Source: Bretschneidera sinensis
Lineage: Eukaryota; Streptophyta; Magnoliopsida; Brassicales; Akaniaceae
Direction: 5' to 3'
Assembly (NCBI GenBank): GCA_023935145.1
Contig: CM043700.1
Location: 136,000,828-136,064,827, forward strand
DNA: 64,000 bases
This document shows positions 52,143 to 61,100 of the stretch, piece after piece. The notes beneath the pieces are model-generated. The model was not told where the DNA came from. It saw only the letters and a program-made list of their open reading frames with translations, and ran no database searches. Within the stretch, counting starts at the first letter, position 1. Every line of letters starts with the position of its first letter. Both the position numbers and the translations under genes were made by a program.

Positions 52143-52181
52143 TTTTTTTTTTTTTTTGGGGGGGGGGGGGGGGGGTGGGGG
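52143..52181. repeat. (T)15(G)18 homopolymer pair
   Basis: Fifteen T directly followed by eighteen G and then TGGGGG, about 60 bp from a PP2C exon. Confidence 0.9.
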
Positions 52182-52995
52182 ATCATAGTAGTACTTTCTT
52201 TTATTCAAATTATAATATTTTTTTAGAGTAGTAAACACTCACCTTATTTGACATGACATTCCAAAGTCCATCACTCGCAATGATTATAAAATCTACGGAA
52301 CCAATATCTTCTTCCTAGGCAATGGAAGGGGAATAAGAATGAGTAACAAAAGATTTCAAGTCACAATACAGAGCAAGTATACAGACATAAGAATTGTTAA
52401 GTGAAGTTCTCCTAGATCATCTTCAAGTCTTTTAAGAAACAAAAAAAGGAAAAATATAGCAGGTGAAATGAAATATTTTGTGAGATTTCAAAAGAGAAAA
52501 GAAAACCAAAAAAAAAGCATTAGTCGTAACCTAATTCTGGGATTAAGTTTGAAAATGGTTTAACGTCTCATTTTGCACCTGTCATGCCCATCTTTTTTTT
52601 TCTAATACTAATTTCAGCAGGCAACTGATGAAATATTTCTTGATGATCTCACATTTAGAGAAAATCTGGATTCTCCAATTCTATAAGACACTGTTTAACT
52701 AAGTGATTAAATTATATAAACCCTCCTATCACCTGAATTCCTGGCTCAGCAACAGCATATTGTTTAAGTAGTTTGCCTCCAAATGCTCGGGAAACTGCAA
52801 GAATGCCACTCACCCGCCGCATTCCTGACAGAGTTTATGAGCAAAGAGAGCTTTTTAGTCAAAACAATAACTTCAACTCTGTAAAACCTTCCACTAAACT
52901 TAAGTCACTTTAGCCTTCAGGAATCGGAGCAATTCATAGATAAGCTTTCTGATCATTGAAAAGGAAGTCAAAATCACATACATAAGTGAAAGTCT

Positions 52996-53475
52996 ACTCT
53001 CTTTTTTTATAAGTAAATAAATTTACTAAATCTACGGGGGTGCAACCCATATACAAGGCTAACTATATGAGAGAAACTCCACAAAACCTGCTAAATCTAA
53101 GCCATTTACAAAAAAATGCCCCTTGACGTAAATATTAAGAGAGTTGAACCACCTTTCTCTAATTACAAAGATAAGTCTCTCAAAACCATCAAAAACTCTA
53201 CGGTTCATCTCATTCCAAACTAACCAAAACCAATAGATTGAAACAAAAATCAAAGAGTAGGCCTTCTTGAGCCTCTTAGAGGCCCTAAAACAGTCTCCAA
53301 GCCCACATTTTATCTCTCACGGAGCCGACAATAACCCAACAAACACCCACTACCTTATAAGCCGTTTCCTGCAAAACTCTCGCCAAAGAGCTCTCCAACA
53401 AAAGATGAAACACAGACTCTCCACAACCTTTGCAAATAAAGCACCGGTTGACTAAAAACCTACTAATCATAAGTC
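52996..53475 (-). mobile_element. LINE 3' fragment (zf-RVT domain and A tail)
   Basis: The minus strand encodes a chain typical of plant L1-type ORF2 C-termini: NRCFICKGCGESVFHLLLE (zinc-binding zf-RVT), then WNEMNRRVFDGFE and a final FVEFLSYS stop. Two adjacent open frames (53285-53470 and 53059-53253) are continuous across the region. A short A-rich end (TTATAAAAAAAG on the minus strand, near 53003) follows. It is 5'-truncated, as LINE copies usually are, and sits in a PP2C pseudogene intron in the same orientation. Confidence 0.8.
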
Positions 53476-56222
53476 AAATAATAACCTTAAATCCATTGGA
53501 ACAATAAAGATATTAAGCAAATGCTTATCAGAAAAGGAAAAAAAAAATCACTTATCAAAAGATATTAAGCAAATTTCCTTCTGTAAACCAACAAATACAA
53601 AAATGCAGACTTATTAGGGAAAAAAACAATACATGCATAAAATAAAAATACAATTTTACCAGCCCAAATGAAGAAGCCACCCGCCTCTTCAATCCTTTGG
53701 CGTTATCAGATCTATCAGGTTTGTGATCAACATACAGTGGCGTAGCTACAATAAGACAAAATAATATCATCAATATCTAAGGAAGAAAAATAAAATCACA
53801 ATTATCAGTCATATATAGATAATCTAATACATATAAAGTTTAATCCAAAGCTTAGATGTGTGTATATGTGCGGCGCATGCTCATCTGTGGTAAGTCTGTG
53901 TGCGTATGAAGCATTTCTACAATTGGGAAAGCAATGACTAAGCAAAGCTTCATGACATATGACCACAGTAGTGAGTAATTAATTCATTCTACATACTACT
54001 ATTAATCCAAAATTTTAAAAATTTTAAAAATTAATTCAATTCTATGCCTACATGACTCTACTTTCCCTTAGCAGAGAAGACAGCAACCTGATCCACTTCT
54101 ACAAGCCACCAAAATGGAATCATCAACATTTGCAACAAGCAACCTGTCCCCTAACAGCAAAGCAGTTGATGCAGTTGAACCAGCATCTTTTTGCTGGCCT
54201 TTCTCTTCATTGAGGTAATCTGCATCTGTCTGTCTAAATGCTTCAACTGCGGTCATAAACTTGTTCCTAAGTAATGATCCATAAAGAAAAATAATAATAA
54301 AAATCACACTCATACATATCATCAAGTTATAACTTTACTAACTTCATACCAATAGCTTTCTTTGTATCCTTGACAAAATCTGGGTGACTACTTAAATTCT
54401 TGAAAAGATTATTTTTAAGATATTATGCAGTTCTGGAGCCTCCACGACCTAAATCGAGAAGAAAAAATATCCATAAGAAATAAAAAATATAAGTGCACTA
54501 AGAATGAATACAGAAGTGCCTTGTATAGAAAAATTTAAACAACAAAAGCAGTAGACCACCACTCAGAGTGAAAAGACAACATTTAGAGCAGAAAGAACAA
54601 ACAAATCACTGTCAGCTGTCAATTTGGTACAAGAAAACAAAACTCCAAGTTAAGAATAAAAAATTATGGCGTACCGTCAAAAACAACATAACATAACATG
54701 ACATGTATATCAAGCATTCTTCCTAACAACATAACACGCACCCACCTAAAACCTGCACATCTCTAGCGTCCAAAAATCTGTTTTTCCACACAGCTAATGC
54801 CTCAAAAAGCAGCAACAGATAATTCACCAAAAGCATTTTCTGCAAGTTGAATGATTAAAACTCTTACACTCCGTTTCTTCTAAATGAATTTCATAGTTTT
54901 TATTGAATTCCATAAATTACTTGTGTTTGGTTTGTTAATAAAACGTATAATTCATTTAAAAATAAATTAGACACATGTTTAGTTTGCTAGTAAGCTGTTG
55001 ACAATTGCAAATTAACTCTAGTCTGGACATAAGCTTTTATAAATAAATTCTACAGTTTAAGGAAAACTATATCAAACATAAAAATTCATTTAAGTTTATT
55101 TATAAATGAATTCTAGTTTTAGCTCATTTGAAAATGAATCGTGAATTCATTTGCTAATTCTAGTTTCAGTTCAATTTTTGAAAATTACCTTAATTCTATC
55201 ATACCAAATATAGTGAAAATAAAGCAAATTATCAAGTTATGGCATAATTCCATCAAACTATCTATTCCTTCTAGCAATAAAATGATCAAAATAACTAGCC
55301 ACAGGAGGATAAAATACGTCAACACGGAATGAAAAGCAAACAAAAACCAAAATTAGAAATGCCAGTAATTGATTAGGGGGGGACCTTATGCCGCCACCGC
55401 TGTAGAGGGTGTCGGGATTCCTCGATGTTATCATAACGACTGATTGCTGCTGCTGTGGTGAAGGTTCAGGAGATGGTTCCGCCGATGGCGATGGTTCGAT
55501 CGGCGGCTGTGATGGTAGTGAGACTTCAGCTGCGGCATCGGGAGGGGGAACGGAGAAGGATGAGGGTTCGAGGGAAGATTAGTCCGTCAGATCGCTTGAA
55601 TTGAAAATTTTTTTTTTTTAAAAAAATCTGAAAACTGAAAAGAGAGTCGTGGTGTTAACTGTTATCGGAGTATAGGTTGCTTGTGTTGGTAATCAATTCA
55701 ATAGAATCTTCTTTCAATTATGTTTTTTTAAATTTATGGAGTAGAATAGTTCATCGGTTTTCATACTGTTTACGTTTTTGTGATTTTAGAAGGAGAGAGG
55801 GAAGGGCGTTAGACAAGTTGTTTTGTTCCAGTGAGTTCAGGCATAAGCCGCGTTGGGGCGTAAGCTTGTTTTCAGAGAGAGAGAGAGGAGGAAGTTGCGC
55901 AAGGCATTTTGTTTAAGTGAGTTCAAGCCTTAGCTTCAAGGGCCTGTGGTATAAGCATTTAAAAGGTTGAGGCGTGGACTATTTAAAACGTTGGATTGTT
56001 TTAAATAAAATTTAATAAATAAATTATTAATTAATTTTAATAATTTAAAATTTAATAACTAAATATTTATCATAATATTTTATAAATTTTATATGTTATT
56101 CAATCAATAACGTTATAAACATATTATTACGTATTTATAATAATATAACAAAATTTAAAAATATCTATAATCCTTTGTCACTACATTACAAATCAAACTT
56201 CAAAATTTAAATCTATTAAATA

Positions 56223-56227
<5 letters not shown>

Positions 56228-56259
<32 letters not shown>
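56228..56259. repeat. (TA)n microsatellite
   Basis: About 16 TA repeats in intergenic A/T-rich DNA. Confidence 0.9.
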
Positions 56260-56265
<6 letters not shown>

Positions 56266-57704
56266 TATATATGATCTATTATTAATAAAATATTAAGTAA
56301 ATGTATATTTGCTAGTGTTGTGTCAACGTACTGGCAAGAAACATTATAACTTTATTATCAAAGAAAAGTTTAGACCCGTGGCTCAAGGAAGACTCATCAA
56401 ATCTGTCATCAATTATCAGTAAACGGATATGCTAAATACACTTCAAGTGGCAAAACCCAACATAGAAACCAATAAAAAAATTATGAATTTAAAAGAAGTC
56501 TCGCATTCATTTGACATTCACATGATAAAGTCACATACAAGTGATGTAAAAAATCCCAACAAAAGTTTTATTTCTACATGCTAGGAATGTTATTCAACAC
56601 TTCAAGTTGTTTCTTCCAAGTCTTGTATCTTTGCTTCTAACTTTCTCCCTTTTAGTTCAAAACTTCAAATCAAAGACAAAGTATGTTTCTCTCCCTCCAT
56701 TGCACCGTAGGAAAGCCATAGCCATCACTCCACAACCCTTGCAATAACATGAAATTAGCACCAGTAGTGAGCCACATGTTGTTTCTCTTGGTCTCACCAG
56801 ACACAACCTTAGCTACTGGCCACCACTCAACAGCTCTGCAACAAATTTCATAAGAATTTTGGTCAGTTATGAGAGAGATTTGAGGATCAATTGAGAAGAA
56901 GAAGGAAAATTTGAAGAGCTATGAGAGAGACTGTGTTTGCTAGAAAATGAAAGCCTTAGTCAGGTTTTGACTTGATTCTTTTTTTTTTTTCCTCAATTGA
57001 AAATACGAACGCCGTTTTGTAATTTGGGAAGAGTAATATGAAACGCACACTTTGAGTGGTTGAGCGTAAAATACGAATGCCTCATTACGAGGCGTACGCC
57101 CCAGTTTAAAAAATACATGCTCAGTGAAAAAAATGCTTTAAATTTCACGCCTTGAGGTATTTTTCGTTCACGTCGTTTCTGAGACAGAAACGCTCTTTAA
57201 ATCACTGGCTATTATAAGTTAGAAAGGAAAATCCTTCGTCCTTGCAGTCTAAGAACTTACATCTTGCACCGTAGCCATTTACGTGGGCCCACTACTAACT
57301 CCTGATCTTAGGATAAGACTTTAGAAATTCTTGACCTTTCTTACATGGGTAATGCCATTTACGTGGAGTCTCCGTGGTTTTTATTGTTCTAACATATGGA
57401 AGTATTTGCATATGTAATCTTTACTTTATCTTATGAGAGATTAAATATAATTATTTAAAAATAATAAAGTAATTATAAAACATATTTTTATTTTTTTACA
57501 GTTAATAAATATTAAATAACTGTATTTTTTTTTTCAAAAAATCGATTGATGATTTTTCTTTTAAGATGATAATATATATTCCTTCCATCTCATTTTTTTA
57601 TCGCGTAATTAACGCATAAAGTTTAATACAAATCATGCTTCAATATTAAATTAAAGTTAAGGGTTTCTGTAAATTATGTCTTTGACATAAAAATAGAAGA
57701 TTAA

Positions 57705-57707
<3 letters not shown>

Positions 57708-57744
<37 letters not shown>
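57708..57744. repeat. (AT)n microsatellite
   Basis: About 18 AT repeats, roughly 380 bp beyond the RABC1 stop codon. Confidence 0.9.
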
Positions 57745-57747
<3 letters not shown>

Positions 57748-58121
57748 TAAAAAGGGTTTCGATCTTTTGATGCATTTCATTACTGCCCCAAAGACAAAAG
57801 GTGAAGAGCCACAAGGGACCTCTACACCACGTGATGCGCAGGACTTTTTTGTGTGGGCATGCGTGTTTTGTGTTAATGTAAGATTGATGACCTTATGCAA
57901 CTGAAGATAAACCTCCTAAATAACATCCAGCTGGTAAAAAAAGAAAGAAGATAAAAATCTGCTAAGGGAGAGGAGAAACATGAAGTGAAATAAGTAAAAA
58001 GAAACAGTAATATCCAGCAAAAGCAAATTTGAGATTAATATATAGTTTACATTCAAAGCTTGTTACTGTATCAGTTCAAAAAGGGGGCCACTGAACCAAG
58101 ATAAGCAACTGCGAGTATAAA

Positions 58122-61100
58122 TCACCAGGAGCAACAACTACTGGTTGCAGCACTGATCTGTGCAGGATTTTGTTTGAAGATGTTCTTTTTCACTCCAGAT
58201 GAGCCCTCAGCCAATAGACTTGGTGTTTCCAGTATCTGCAAACCAATATTAACCATTTCAAGGCATATCAAACTAACCACTTAAGAAATTGAATCACATA
58301 TGTTAATGTATTATAGTTAATGTATTATATCCCACATTGGTTGTGTATAGCTTTGTCTCTCCTATTGGCTTGTATAAATATGATAGCTCCCTTGTAAGTA
58401 AATTACATCATTCAATACAATTCTTCTCTTTGTATTGTCTCACTTCCTCTCTTAAATTCAACATGGTATCAGAGCCATAATGGTTCTCGGTATTTTAAGA
58501 GTTGAGTATGCTTTGTGATTGCCACTATTAGTGGATCCTTCACATTAGAAATTCTCGGTATATTAAGAGTTGAGTATGCTCTATGATTGCCACTATTAGT
58601 GAATCCTTCACATCAAAAAAACTTCTAGTATATCCTTTTCATATCTGTCGGGTCATCACTATAGTCGGAGTCTCATTCTCCATCGACATCATCTCCGTTG
58701 CCGCTTCTGTTTCAGAAACGCTGCTGCCACGTCAGCCCTAAAAGCCACATCATCGCCACCTCACTGCCACCTCAGTGCCACATCACCCGTTGACATCATC
58801 TCCGCTGTCTCTCCTATTTCAGACACACTGCTGCCACGTCAGCACCACATCAACGACACGTCAGCGCCACGTTACTCGTTGATCGTCACATCATCAGTTG
58901 ACAGTGCCACATCACCCGTTGACATCATCTCCACTGCCGCTCCTGTTTCAGACACGCTGCTGCCACGGCAGCACCACATCAACGACACGTCAGCGCCACG
59001 TTACTCGTTGACCGCCACATCATCAGTTGACTGCCACATCATCAGTTGACCGCCACATCACCGGTTTCTTGGAGGTTCACCTTCCTCTTTGCTCCTATGG
59101 CTGAATCGGATTTACCCCACCGACAGAGCACACACCAGAAGCCCTTATATTGCAAGTATTGTCATTCACAAGGGCATGAATTGCTCAAATGTCATTCTCC
59201 CCTATGTAAAGTCTGCAGAGAACCGGGTCACTATCTTGCAGACTGCCCTAAACTTCCATCTGAAAATCAGTCAAATGGGAACCAATATCGCTCTCGAGGC
59301 TCATACAATCGGTCATATTCCAAGCCAAAGAATACTGCTGCTGTAACCACTGATGCTACACCAACTTCATCCAACTCTCCACCTGATTGGAGTGGTTTCT
59401 GCACCGTTCTTACCGAGGCTCTAAATAAAATCGGTAACAATATAGCCATGTCAACTACACCAGGTATATCCCGATGGTATTTCGATTCTACTTGTTGCAA
59501 TCACATGACTTCTGATGCCTCTATTTTTTCCTCTAAAACCTGTGATGAGCATGCGCCTACTATTCACACTGCTAATGGATCAAATATGCTGGTCAGCCAT
59601 ACTGGACATGTTGATAGTTCTCATTTGTCTCTCCCTGACACATATTTGGTTCCTAATCTTACACTTAACCTTATATCTGTTGGACAACTATGTGATCTTG
59701 GACTTGATGTGTATTTTTCTTCTACTGGTTGTCGTGTGCAGGACCCTCAGACAGGAAAACTCCTTGAAACTGACCGTAAAGTTGGACGCCTCTTTGAGCT
59801 CACTCATCTCCAAGTCTCATCCTCACCATCACCAAATCAATCAGCCGCATCCATCCCAGTACTCTCACCTGTGGAATTGTAGCACTCTCGGTTAGGTCAC
59901 ACTTCATCTAGCCCTCTACGTTCTCTTATTTCTAGTGGTCAGTTAGGTTCACTTCAGCATGAGTCTTTTCATTGTATTCATTGTCAACTTGCAAAACAAT
60001 CAGCTTTACCTTTTAATGAGAGTCAGTCTGTTTCCCTTGCACCTTTTGATTTAGTACATTCTGACGTTTGGGGGCTTTCTCCTCATGCATCAATGGGTGA
60101 TGCTCGTTATTTTGTTATATTTGTGGATGACTATTCTCGTTATACTTGGTTGTTTCTTATGAAAAACAGATCTGAACTCTTTCAAATATATTCTGATTTT
60201 TCTTTTATGGTTTAAACTCAATTCTCTCGGAATATCAAAATTTTTCGTTCAGATAATGCAATGGAATATAAAGACCGTGCTTTTCTAAACCTACTTCACA
60301 AAAATGGCACGCTCCCCCACCGCTCGTGCCCTGGAACCTCCCAACAAAATGGATGAGCTGAACGCAAACATCGACATATTCTTGACACCGTTCGTGCTCT
60401 ACTCATTTCGTCATTATGTCCTGAATGTTTTTGGGGTGATGCTGCCTTCACCGCAGTATACACAATCAATCGTGTCCCTTCCACTACAATCCAAAATCAG
60501 TCTCCATTCGAGCGCCTTTTCGGTAAACCTCCTGATTACTCTAACCTCAGAGTCTTTGGTTGCGCTTGTTTTGTTCTTCTCAAACCACATGAACACAACA
60601 AATTACAACCAAGGGCTCATCTATGTTGTTTCATTGGATATGGTATTGAACATAAGGGGTATCAATGCTGGGATACTATTTCTAAAACTCTTCGTATCTC
60701 TCGTCATGTTATTTTTTGGGAACATCAAATGTTCTATTCCTTACGGTCATTTGACATATCAACCATCAATAACTCCAGATTCTTTACTGATCCATCTATT
60801 AAGTTATTTCCTGAGAATCCAGTTTCAGGTACTGTTGAGTCCACCTCCGAATCACCAGCTGATATCACCCCTTCTGTTCCAGAACCACCAGCTGATCCTA
60901 CCTCTCCAGACCAAGCTCCAGCTCCAGAATCATCAGCTGACCTCACCTCTCTAACTCAATCGGTCGTGCCCGAGGATATTCCTATGTCTGATGAGTCTAC
61001 ACCGACTCCCTCTGGGAGCTATCCTCCAGATCACCACCGCAGATCTACCAGGGTAACTCACCCCCCTTCTCATCTTGCTGATTACCATTGTGATTATCAT

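Larger units (their letters stand above)
49352..55578 (-). pseudogene. Protein phosphatase 2C, decayed (PP2C11-like)
   Basis: Blocks on the minus strand: 55385 to about 55578 (Pro/Ser-rich start, MITSRNPDTLYSGGG), 54350-54448 (SRTA-stop-YLKNNLFKNL), 54088-54246 (AGSTASTALLLGDRLLVANV), 53660-53745 (VDHKPDRSD), 52733-52824 ([18 protein letters not shown]), 52243-52314 (FIIIASDGLWNV) and 49352-49488 (ARGSSDNINCVVVRF). PP2Cs are Mg/Mn-dependent Ser/Thr phosphatases. Damage: the exon carrying GKRxxMEDF up to the metal-binding DG of DGHGG is absent; the following HGG reads RGG; TAA interrupts 54350-54448; VGDSR reads VDDSI; one base is missing after RSD near 53705; and the last exon is frameshifted after VED. 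An in-frame TAA also precedes the first block. It lies between the AAA-ATPase and the RABC1 gene, the place of At1g43900 in Arabidopsis. Confidence 0.88.
55579..58121. other. Intergenic, PP2C pseudogene to RABC1
   Basis: Mostly A/T-rich. It includes (TA)n runs at 56228-56259 and 57708-57744, and the 3' flank of RABC1. An open minus-strand frame at 56670-56923 is described in the findings. No gene can be named. Confidence 0.5.

Noticed and set aside
51714..52226. 170-codon plus-strand frame in the PP2C intron
   Set aside because: It begins with a low-complexity hydrophobic run from T-rich DNA and ends by translating a poly-T/poly-G tract. It shows no domain or homology signal and is antisense to the gene.
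60304..60954. 216-codon open frame inside copia element 2
   Set aside because: It is out of frame with the integrase. The true frame (positions divisible by 3) gives the integrase motifs around the TGA at 60354, so this is a shadow.
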